Assembly (NCBI GenBank): GCA_029202525.1 | Contig: CP119325.1 | Coordinates: 5,430,001-5,494,000 of the forward strand | Reading direction: 5' to 3' | Source of the DNA: Candidatus Pseudomonas phytovorans | GTDB taxonomy: Bacteria; Pseudomonadota; Gammaproteobacteria; Pseudomonadales; Pseudomonadaceae | DNA length: 64,000 bases | In this document: piece by piece, positions 1-7,032 of the stretch | Layout of the letters: each line of letters opens with the position of its first letter | Numbering within the stretch: the first letter of the stretch is position 1 | The notes under the pieces: model-generated | What the model was told of the DNA's origin: nothing | The model's input: only the letters and a program-made list of their open reading frames with translations | Database searches by the model: none | Position numbers and translations under genes: made by a program

Positions 1-2208
1 GTTCGGCAACTGCGAGATCCGCCCCAGCAGACGCCCCAGCGCGTCCAGGCCCGGGATCTCGATGGTCAGCGACATCAGCGCCGTGTTGTCTTCCTTGTTC
101 GAGCGGGTGTTCACCGCCAGCACGTTGATTTTCTCGTTCAGCAGCACCTGCGATACGTCGCGCAGCAGGCCCGGGCGGTCGTAGGCACGAATGACGATGT
201 CGACCGGGTAGGTCTGCACCGGGATCGGCCCCCAACTCACCTGGATCATGCGCTCTGGCTCTTTGCCCGCCAGCTGCAGCACCGAGGCACAGTCCTGACG
301 GTGAATGCTCACGCCGCGGCCCTGGGTGATGTAACCGACAATGGCATCGCCCGGCAGCGGCTGGCAGCAGCCGGCCATCTGCGTCAGCAGGTTGCCGACC
401 CCCTGAATCTGGATGTCACCCCGCTTGCCGGTACGCTGCCCGGTAGGCTTGCGCGGCACCAGCTCGATCTGCTCGATGCGCTCGGGCTCCAGCAACTGCT
501 GGGCGGCGTTGACCAGGTGGGCCAGGCGCAGGTCGCCCGCGCCGAGCGAGGCAAACATGTCCTCGGCGGTCTTGACGTTGGTCTTCTCGGCCAGGCGCTC
601 GAAGTCCACCTGCGGCAAGCCCAGGCGGCTTAGCTCGCGCTCAAGCAAGGTCTTGCCGGCGGCGACGTTCTGGTCACGCGCCTGCAGCTTGAACCAGTGC
701 ACGATCTTGGCCCGCGCCCGCGAGGTGGTGACGTAGCCCAGGTTGGAGTTCAACCAGTCACGGCTGGGGTTGCCGTGCTTGCTGGTGATGATCTCCACCT
801 GCTCACCGGTCTGCAGGCTGTAGTTCAGCGGCACGATACGGCCGTTGATCTTGGCGCCCCGGCAGTTGTGGCCGATCTCGGTGTGCACCCGGTAGGCGAA
901 GTCCAGCGGCGTCGCCCCCTTGGGCAAGTCGATGGCGTGGCCGTCAGGGGTGAACACGTAGACCCGGTCCGGCTCGATGTCGACCCGCAACTGCTCGACC
1001 AGGCCACCGATGTCGCCCAGCTCTTCGTGCCATTCCAGCACCTGGCGCAGCCAGGAGATCTTCTCTTCGTAATGGTTGGAGCTGGGCTTGACGTCGGTGC
1101 CCTTGTAGCGCCAGTGGGCGCAAACTCCCAGCTCGGCTTCTTCGTGCATGCCGTGGGTGCGGATCTGCACCTCCAGCACCTTGCCCTCGGGGCCGATGAC
1201 TGCGGTGTGCAGCGAGCGGTAGCCGTTTTCCTTGGGGTTGGCGATGTAGTCGTCGAACTCTTTGGGAATGTGCCGCCACAGCGTGTGCACGATACCCAGC
1301 GCGGTGTAGCAGTCGCGAATTTCCGGTACCAGCACGCGTACTGCACGCACGTCGTAGATCTGGCTGAATTCCAGGCCTTTGCGCTGCATCTTGCGCCAGA
1401 TCGAATAAATATGTTTCGCCCGGCCGCTGATGTCGGCATTCACGCCAGTGGCCAGCAGCTCATTCTGCAGCTGGTTCATCACGTCGCTGATGAAGCGTTC
1501 GCGGTCCAGCCGGCGCTCGTGCAGCAGCTTGGCGATCTGCTTGTACTGGTCGGGTTCAAGGTAGCGGAAGGACAGGTCTTCCAGCTCCCACTTGATGTGG
1601 CCAATACCCAGGCGGTGCGCCAGCGGCGCATAGATGTCGAACACCTCACGCGCGACACGCAGGCGTTTTTCGTCGTCGGCGGCCTTTACCGCACGGATTG
1701 CGCAGGTACGCTCGGCCAGCTTGATCAGTGCCACACGCACATCGTCGACCATGGCCACGAGCATCTTGCGCAGGTTCTCGACCTGCGCCTGCGAGCCCAG
1801 CACCAACGATTGGCGCGGGCTGAGGCTGGCGCTGATGGCGGCCATGCGCAATACACCGTCGATCAGCTTGGACACCACCGGGCCGAACCGCTGGCTGACC
1901 TCGGCCAGGGTCACCTTGCCTTCGCGTACCGAACGGTAGATGACCGCTGCCACCAGGGAATCCTGGTCAAGCTTGAGGTCTGCCAGGATTTCGGCAATTT
2001 CCAGGCCCGCCTGGAAGCTGGACGTACCGTCCGCCCAGGAATGCTTGGCCGGGTTGCCCTTTTTCTCGATCTCATGGGTAAACTCACAGGCTTCTTTAAG
2101 CGCTGCGCGATCCAGTGCCGAATCGACGCTTACCACATGGTCCAGCCATCCTTCGAGATTGATACTGCCGTCGGTGTTGACCGGCTGGTGCACTCTCACC
2201 TGTACCAT
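1..2208 (-). CDS. relA: GTP pyrophosphokinase RelA (3' end outside window)
   Basis: RelA makes (p)ppGpp from ATP and GTP/GDP on stalled ribosomes during amino-acid starvation. About 736 codons are visible from the ATG at 2208. The family is about 745 residues long, so only the last few are missing beyond base 1. The synthetase motif GYRSLHTAV lies near residue 329, followed by a TGS domain (about 405-465), a conserved Cys-Cys stretch (QMAGCCQPLPGD) and a C-terminal ACT domain. In the N-terminal hydrolase domain the HD signature is replaced by YRSVRE near residue 88, so this is a synthetase-only RelA and not SpoT. rlmD and cysM lie directly upstream on the same strand. The sequence before the ATG has no strong ribosome-binding site. 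Confidence 0.96.
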   Translation of the reverse strand, partial: MVQVRVHQPVNTDGSINLEGWLDHVVSVDSALDRAALKEACEFTHEIEKKGNPAKHSWADGTSSFQAGLEIAEILADLKLDQDSLVAAVIYRSVREGKVTLAEVSQRFGPVVSKLIDGVLRMAAISASLSPRQSLVLGSQAQVENLRKMLVAMVDDVRVALIKLAERTCAIRAVKAADDEKRLRVAREVFDIYAPLAHRLGIGHIKWELEDLSFRYLEPDQYKQIAKLLHERRLDRERFISDVMNQLQNELLATGVNADISGRAKHIYSIWRKMQRKGLEFSQIYDVRAVRVLVPEIRDCYTALGIVHTLWRHIPKEFDDYIANPKENGYRSLHTAVIGPEGKVLEVQIRTHGMHEEAELGVCAHWRYKGTDVKPSSNHYEEKISWLRQVLEWHEELGDIGGLVEQLRVDIEPDRVYVFTPDGHAIDLPKGATPLDFAYRVHTEIGHNCRGAKINGRIVPLNYSLQTGEQVEIITSKHGNPSRDWLNSNLGYVTTSRARAKIVHWFKLQARDQNVAAGKTLLERELSRLGLPQVDFERLAEKTNVKTAEDMFASLGAGDLRLAHLVNAAQQLLEPERIEQIELVPRKPTGQRTGKRGDIQIQGVGNLLTQMAGCCQPLPGDAIVGYITQGRGVSIHRQDCASVLQLAGKEPERMIQVSWGPIPVQTYPVDIVIRAYDRPGLLRDVSQVLLNEKINVLAVNTRSNKEDNTALMSLTIEIPGLDALGRLLGRISQLPN

Positions 2209-2228
2209 CTTTGTTTTACCTTTCCATA

Positions 2229-2251
2229 CAGCGCACCACGCGGGTGCGCTG
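2229..2251. repeat. Hairpin between rlmD and relA
   Basis: Perfect 9-bp inverted repeat (CAGCGCACC / GGTGCGCTG, loop of 5) in the gap between the rlmD stop and the relA ATG. No U-run follows on either strand, so it is not a classical terminator. It could lower read-through or affect relA translation. Confidence 0.4.
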
Positions 2252-2304
2252 GCGATCACCGTGCGGCCGCCATTCCCTGAAAGCCGCACCAAGGGGCCAG
2301 TCTG

Positions 2305-3663
2305 CTAGCCCGCTTCGAATAACGCCATGGCCTCGACATGTGCCGTTTGAGGAAACATGTCGAGAATCCCGGCCCTTTTTAACCGGTACCCCTGGCCGAC
2401 CAGCACCTGCGCGTCTCGCGCCAGTGTGGCCGGGTTGCACGATACGTAGACCAGCCGCCTGGCCTGGAGGCGTGCGATGCCTTGCACCACCTCAAAAGCA
2501 CCGTCGCGCGGTGGATCCAAGAGTACCGCAGAAAAGCCTTCGGCGGCCCATCCGGTGCCTGCCAAAGGCTGCGATAAATCGGCCTGAAAAAACCGTGCGT
2601 TATGCACATTGTTGTTCCGGGCATTGGCCGCAGCCCGATCGACCATGGCCTGCACACCTTCCACTGCCACGACCTCACGCGCCTTTCCGGCAAGCGGCAA
2701 GGCGAAGTTGCCCAGGCCGCAGAACAGGTCCAGCACCCGTTCGTCAGCTTGCGGTGCCAGCCAGGCCAGGGCCTGCTCGATCATCGCCGTGTTGACCTGG
2801 GCATTCACCTGCACGAAGTCACCTGGGCGCCAGGCTAGCTCCAGCTCCCAGGGCGCCAGGGCAAAGCCCAATTGCGCGGTCGGGTCCACGGGCGCCGGCT
2901 CACCTTCACCCTGCAGCCACAACTGGGCGTTGGCCTGTTCGCAGAACGCCTGCAGTTTTGCCAGGTCTTCTGCGGGCAGCGGAGCAACATGGCGCACCAA
3001 CACCGCCTCGGCGGTGCCACTGAACAATTCCACGTGGCCCAGCGCCAGCGGTTTGCTCAACGAGCGCAGCACCGTCGGCAAGTGGCGCAGAATCGACTGC
3101 AAGGGCTGTACCAGCACCGCGCAGTCGTCGATGGCAATGATGTCCTGGCTGGCTTCGGCACGGAAGCCCACTTCCAGCTGACGCGCCTTGACGTCCCAGC
3201 GCACGGCCACGCGGGCCCGGCGCCGGTAGCCGAATTCCGGCCCGCTCAGGGGTGCGGCCCATTCCTCGGGCTGTACGCCGGCCACCCGCTGCAATTGCTC
3301 TGCCAGGGTACGTTGCTTGAGCGCCAGCTGCGCTTCGTGCGGCAGGTGCTGCAGGTTGCAGCCACCGCAGCGCGCGTAGTGGCGGCAGGGTGCCTCGCGG
3401 CGCTCGGGACTGGCCTGCAGCAGCCGCTCCAGGCGGGCTTCGACCACTTTGCCACGGGCGTTGAGCACCCGCGCCTCCACGGCCTCACCGGCCAGAGCAC
3501 CACTGACGAACCAGGTGCGCCCGTCGAGGAAGGCGATGCCACGGCCGTCACCGGCCAGCCGCTCGATTTCCAGGCGCTGCTTTTTGCCCACGGGGATCTG
3601 GGGAGTGCGGTTGCCGCCGGCCGGCTGAAAGCGCAGGCCGCTGTTGCTTTTTTTCTTGGACAT
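2305..3663 (-). CDS. rlmD: 23S rRNA (uracil-1939-C5)-methyltransferase RlmD
   Basis: SAM-dependent enzyme that methylates U1939 of 23S rRNA (RumA family), 452 aa. An N-terminal TRAM RNA-binding domain (about 20-78) is followed by the iron-sulfur cysteines CRHYARCGGC near residue 93. The SAM-binding motif VLDLFCGLGNFALPLA lies near residue 311, DPPRDGA near 384, and the catalytic cysteine in VSCNPATLARD near 409. The stop lies about 100 bp before relA. The ATG at 3663 directly abuts the cysM stop, so cysM-rlmD-relA probably form one transcription unit, which is the usual Pseudomonas order. Length and all motifs fit the family. Confidence 0.96.
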   Translation of the reverse strand: MSKKKSNSGLRFQPAGGNRTPQIPVGKKQRLEIERLAGDGRGIAFLDGRTWFVSGALAGEAVEARVLNARGKVVEARLERLLQASPERREAPCRHYARCGGCNLQHLPHEAQLALKQRTLAEQLQRVAGVQPEEWAAPLSGPEFGYRRRARVAVRWDVKARQLEVGFRAEASQDIIAIDDCAVLVQPLQSILRHLPTVLRSLSKPLALGHVELFSGTAEAVLVRHVAPLPAEDLAKLQAFCEQANAQLWLQGEGEPAPVDPTAQLGFALAPWELELAWRPGDFVQVNAQVNTAMIEQALAWLAPQADERVLDLFCGLGNFALPLAGKAREVVAVEGVQAMVDRAAANARNNNVHNARFFQADLSQPLAGTGWAAEGFSAVLLDPPRDGAFEVVQGIARLQARRLVYVSCNPATLARDAQVLVGQGYRLKRAGILDMFPQTAHVEAMALFEAG

Positions 3664-4563
3664 TTAGCTCGGATCAAACAGGCCGGTGGACAGGTAACGG
3701 TCGCCGCGGTCGCAGATGATCGCGACCATTACGGCATTTTCCACCTCTCGGGAGAGGCGCAACATGGCTGCAACCGCACCACCGGAAGACACGCCACAGA
3801 AAATGCCCTCTTCACGGGCAAGGCGGCGGGTGGTGTCTTCGGCTTCCTGCTGCGACATGTCGACCACGCGGTCGACGCGGGTGGCGTCGAAGATTTTCGG
3901 CAGGTATTCCTCGGGCCAGCGGCGAATGCCCGGAATGGCCGAGCCTTCCATCGGTTGCAGGCCGATGATCTGTACCGCCGGGTTCTGCTCCTTGAGGTAC
4001 TGCGAGCAGCCCATGATGGTGCCGGTGGTACCCATGGAGCTGACGAAATGGGTAATGTTGCCCTGGGTCTGCTGCCAGATTTCAGGGCCGGTGCTGTTGT
4101 AGTGAGCGATCGGATTGTCGCCGTTGGCGAACTGGTCGAGCACCAGGCCGCGGCCTTCGGCCTGCAGCTTCTCGGCCAGGTCGCGGGCGCCTTCCATGCC
4201 CTCCTCCTTGGTCACCAGAATCAGCTCGGCACCATAGGCGGTCATGGCGGCCTTGCGCTCGGCGGTAGAGTTGTCGGGCATGATCAGGATCATCTTGTAG
4301 CCCTTGATCGCCGCCGCCATTGCCAAGGCAATGCCGGTGTTGCCGGAAGTGGCTTCGATCAAGGTGTCGCCGGGCTTGATCTGGCCGCGCAGTTCGGCGC
4401 GGGTGATCATCGACAGCGCCGGGCGGTCCTTTACCGAGCCGGCAGGATTGTTACCTTCGAGCTTGAGCAGGAGGGTGTTGCTGGTTTCACCAGCAATGCG
4501 CTGCAGGCGAACCAGGGGCGTATTGCCGACGCAATCGGCGATGGTTGGGTACTGCAAGGTCAT
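3664..4563 (-). CDS. cysM: Cysteine synthase B (O-acetylserine sulfhydrylase)
   Basis: PLP enzyme that makes cysteine from O-acetylserine and sulfide or thiosulfate. The ATG at 4563 gives MTLQYPTIADCVGNTPLVRL and 299 aa, the usual CysM length. An upstream in-frame ATG at 4602 would add 13 non-conserved residues and is rejected. The PLP lysine is K45 in NPAGSVKDRPAL. The phosphate/substrate loop EATSGNTGIALA lies near residue 71 and the glycine-rich SSGGAVAA near the C-terminus. It directly abuts rlmD downstream. A perfect dyad about 85 bp upstream of the ATG may be an operator. Confidence 0.95.
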   Translation of the reverse strand: MTLQYPTIADCVGNTPLVRLQRIAGETSNTLLLKLEGNNPAGSVKDRPALSMITRAELRGQIKPGDTLIEATSGNTGIALAMAAAIKGYKMILIMPDNSTAERKAAMTAYGAELILVTKEEGMEGARDLAEKLQAEGRGLVLDQFANGDNPIAHYNSTGPEIWQQTQGNITHFVSSMGTTGTIMGCSQYLKEQNPAVQIIGLQPMEGSAIPGIRRWPEEYLPKIFDATRVDRVVDMSQQEAEDTTRRLAREEGIFCGVSSGGAVAAMLRLSREVENAVMVAIICDRGDRYLSTGLFDPS

Positions 4564-4645
4564 GGCGTATTTCACAATCCGGACGGCAGGGGCGCCTATC
4601 ATACCGGCAAACCCCTCGCGGCCATATCACGCAATCTGTAGTGCA

Positions 4646-4662
4646 TATAGCTACAAGCTATA
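4646..4662. promoter_or_regulatory. 17-bp dyad upstream of cysM, candidate operator
   Basis: TATAGCTACAAGCTATA is a perfect 7-3-7 inverted repeat in an AT-rich stretch about 85 bp upstream of the cysM ATG. It is in the right place for a regulator of cysM. I cannot assign a protein: CysB sites are degenerate and this does not clearly match one. The rest of 4564-4682 contains no gene. Confidence 0.4.
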
Positions 4663-4682
4663 ACGCTGTGATCGGTGCTGCC

Positions 4683-4772
4683 TTCTTCGCGGGCACGCCC
4701 GCTCCCACAGCGATCGCATTGCGCTCAAGATGAATGCTGTACCTGTGGGAGCGGGCATGCCCGCGAAGGGGC
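4683..4772. repeat. REP pair (CGCGGGC type)
   Basis: Two inverted copies of the P. putida-type REP, CGCGGGCACGCCCGCTCCCACA at about 4688 and TGTGGGAGCGGGCATGCCCG at about 4744. They are separated by about 35 bp. The right-hand copy lies inside the reading frame of the adjacent sensor kinase and encodes its last residues. Confidence 0.9.
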
Positions 4773-6116
4773 CGGCGCATGTAACGGCAATCGCATCCAC
4801 AGCCGCAGGCCATGCTTGCCATTTTGCGCCCACAAGGTCCCGCCCTGGCGCTGAATGGCACTGCGGGCAATGCTCAACCCCAGGCCAAAACCACCATCCC
4901 CCGGCCGCGAACCGTCCAGCCGCGAGAACGGCGCGAAGATCCGTTCCAGGTCTTTTTCAGCCACGCCGCCGCCTTCATCTTCCAGCCACAGCCACCAATA
5001 ATTACCTTCGCGCTGCCCACCCAACCGCACCACGCCCTCGGCTGGTGAGTGACGAATGGCATTGCGCAACATGTTTTCCAGCGCCTGGGCCAAGTGGTTG
5101 AGGTTGCCCTGCACCCAGCAGTCGGCCGGCACCTCGCAGCGCAGGCGCGCAGGCGACCAGCCGCTCTCGTAGCTGGCATTCTCGGCCAGCAGCTCCCAAA
5201 GCGCGTGGACTTCAATGGGTTCCAGGTTCATCGGCGTACGCTCGGCGTCCTGCCAGGCCAGTTGCAGGGTGTCTTCCACCAACTGCTGCATGCAGTCCAC
5301 TTCACGGGTAAGCCGTTCGCGAAGGCGTTGAAGGTCGGTTTCGCCGTCGCAGGCCACCCGCAACCGGCTCAATGGCGTGCGCATTTCGTGGGACAGGTCG
5401 CGCAATAACTGCTGCTGCATGGCCACCGTACCCTGCAGCCGCTCGGCCATCTGGTCGAAGGCGCGGGCCAGCTCACCCAGCTCGTCATGCCGAGCGATAG
5501 TGCGCGAATCCAGGCGCGCCGACAGCTGGTCGGCCCGCCAGGCATTGGCTTGTTCGCGCAACTGGTTCAAGGGCACGATCAGCATGCGGTACAGGCCCAC
5601 GCACAGCAGCAAGGTGAACAGGCCGGGGATGATGCCGTTGGTGACGATACGCCACAGCAGGCGGTACTGGTCCGGGTTGAAGCGCTTGGGCAGCTCGATC
5701 ACCAGCATGCCCTGCTCCGGCGCCCCCGGGAACGGTATGCGTACCCACGGTTGATCGACGCTGCGCCGGCTCATCGGCCAGTCGACACCGCGCAGGCGCG
5801 TCAGCCGCTGCATGATCTGCGGGTCGAGGGTGGCACTGTCGAGCGGCCGCAGGCTGATGTCGAGCACGCCAACCCAGCCCCGTTCGCGCTGGTGCATCGC
5901 CCTCACCCACTGGTCCAGCCCTGCCCGCCCACCGCTGCGCCAGGCCTGTTCAGCCTCGCCGGCGTAGCCTCGCAACGCCTGCCGGGCCGGCTCAGAGAGG
6001 AAGGCGTTCTGGATTTCCATGTGCCGGCCCCAGGTATAACTGAGGCCGATCATCAGCAGGCAGAAGCCCACCAGCAGGATGGCCAGTTTCCAGAACAATG
6101 AATGACGGTCAAGCAT
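4725..6116 (-). CDS. Sensor histidine kinase, PirS-like
   Basis: Membrane sensor kinase of 463 aa. TM1 spans about residues 10-28 and a periplasmic sensing segment about 29-159. TM2 is at about 160-182 and a HAMP linker at about 183-232. The phosphoacceptor is H243 in LSHEMRTPLSRLR. The ATP-binding N box is NMLRNAIRHS, then LEDEGGGV and GFGLGLSI. It lies 3 bp downstream of its response regulator. From memory, the syntenic P. aeruginosa genes are pirRS, next to the siderophore receptor pirA; no receptor gene is present here, so the signal is unknown. The conserved fold ends at about WMRLPLH. The last 17 or so residues (APAPSRACPLPQVQHSS) are translated from a REP element. Confidence 0.88.
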   Translation of the reverse strand: MLDRHSLFWKLAILLVGFCLLMIGLSYTWGRHMEIQNAFLSEPARQALRGYAGEAEQAWRSGGRAGLDQWVRAMHQRERGWVGVLDISLRPLDSATLDPQIMQRLTRLRGVDWPMSRRSVDQPWVRIPFPGAPEQGMLVIELPKRFNPDQYRLLWRIVTNGIIPGLFTLLLCVGLYRMLIVPLNQLREQANAWRADQLSARLDSRTIARHDELGELARAFDQMAERLQGTVAMQQQLLRDLSHEMRTPLSRLRVACDGETDLQRLRERLTREVDCMQQLVEDTLQLAWQDAERTPMNLEPIEVHALWELLAENASYESGWSPARLRCEVPADCWVQGNLNHLAQALENMLRNAIRHSPAEGVVRLGGQREGNYWWLWLEDEGGGVAEKDLERIFAPFSRLDGSRPGDGGFGLGLSIARSAIQRQGGTLWAQNGKHGLRLWMRLPLHAPAPSRACPLPQVQHSS

Positions 6117-6119
6117 GGC

Positions 6120-6839
6120 TCACTCGGCCTCGCTGGCGCTGAGCACGTAACCCTTGCCCCATACGGTACGGATCTGCCGTTCGTGATAGTCGATGCCCTT
6201 GAGCTTGCGGCGGATCTGGCTGACGTGCATGTCCAGGCTGCGGTCATGCCGGGAATAGCCACGCTGCAACACCTGTTGATAGAGGAACGGCTTGCTCTGG
6301 ACATCATCGAAATTGCGGTTGAGGATGTCGAGCAGCCGGTATTCGCTGGGGGTCAGGCCTGCCAGGTGGCCATTCAGGCGTACATCGCACAACCCCTCAT
6401 CGAACTGCAGCTCGCCGCAGGCAGCATGCTCCAGTGGGACTTGGTGACGGCGTTCCAGTGCTACCCGGCGCAGAATAGCCTCGATGCGCACCTGCAGCTC
6501 GGCCATGCTGAACGGCTTGGGCAGGTAATCGTCGGCTCCGCGCTGGAAGCCGCTGATGCGGTCGGCCTCAGCACCCAGCGCCGACATCAGGATCACCGGC
6601 GTCGCACTGCGTTTGCGCAACTGGGCCAGGGCATCCAGGCCGTTCAAGCCGGGCAGCAGGATGTCCATGAGCACCACATCGAACACCTGGCGGCCCGCCG
6701 TTTCCAGCCCCTCCAGACCATTTCGGCACCAGGTTACCTGGAAGCCGCCGCGTTGCAGCTCTTCGTGCAGATAGGCACCCAGGACCGGGTCGTCCTCGAT
6801 GGCGAGGATATTGGAGTTGTAAATAGCTACAGGATTCAT
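6120..6839 (-). CDS. OmpR-family response regulator, PirR-like
   Basis: Two-component response regulator of 239 aa from the ATG at 6839 (MNPVAIYNSNILAIEDDPVL). An upstream in-frame ATG at 6914 would add 25 unlikely residues. The receiver domain occupies residues 11-125, with the acidic pair ED/D near 15-17 and phosphoacceptor D59 in VVLMDILLPGLNG. A winged-helix DNA-binding domain follows (TPSEYRLLDILN, then RTVWGKGYVL at the end). It is the first gene of a two-gene unit with the sensor kinase. It is divergent from gacS, whose GTG is about 190 bp away. Target genes cannot be read from the sequence. Confidence 0.88.
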   Translation of the reverse strand: MNPVAIYNSNILAIEDDPVLGAYLHEELQRGGFQVTWCRNGLEGLETAGRQVFDVVLMDILLPGLNGLDALAQLRKRSATPVILMSALGAEADRISGFQRGADDYLPKPFSMAELQVRIEAILRRVALERRHQVPLEHAACGELQFDEGLCDVRLNGHLAGLTPSEYRLLDILNRNFDDVQSKPFLYQQVLQRGYSRHDRSLDMHVSQIRRKLKGIDYHERQIRTVWGKGYVLSASEAE

Positions 6840-7032
6840 TGGCAACTGCCATGCATTCTCAATTGCGCAATTATTGAGCATCCACCACCTGCCAGGCAAC
6901 TGCCCTGCGACCAATGCCCCGGCAATGGTGCAAAACAGCGACTAAAGAGGTGCAATAGCGCGGCAGGCGGAGTAACTTCCCGGCTTGGCCGTCATCGCTT
7001 GACGGCGTCCAGGCACCTGACAGGAGGCGAGC

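Noticed and set aside
697..2280. Long plus-strand open frame opposite relA
   Set aside because: High-GC antisense frame with no domain, low-complexity Val/Gly/Gln-rich composition and no ribosome site; relA explains the region.
4603..4724. Remnant of a pirA receptor gene
   Set aside because: The interval is only a REP arm, a dyad and AT-rich sequence; no TonB-receptor-like translation in any frame.
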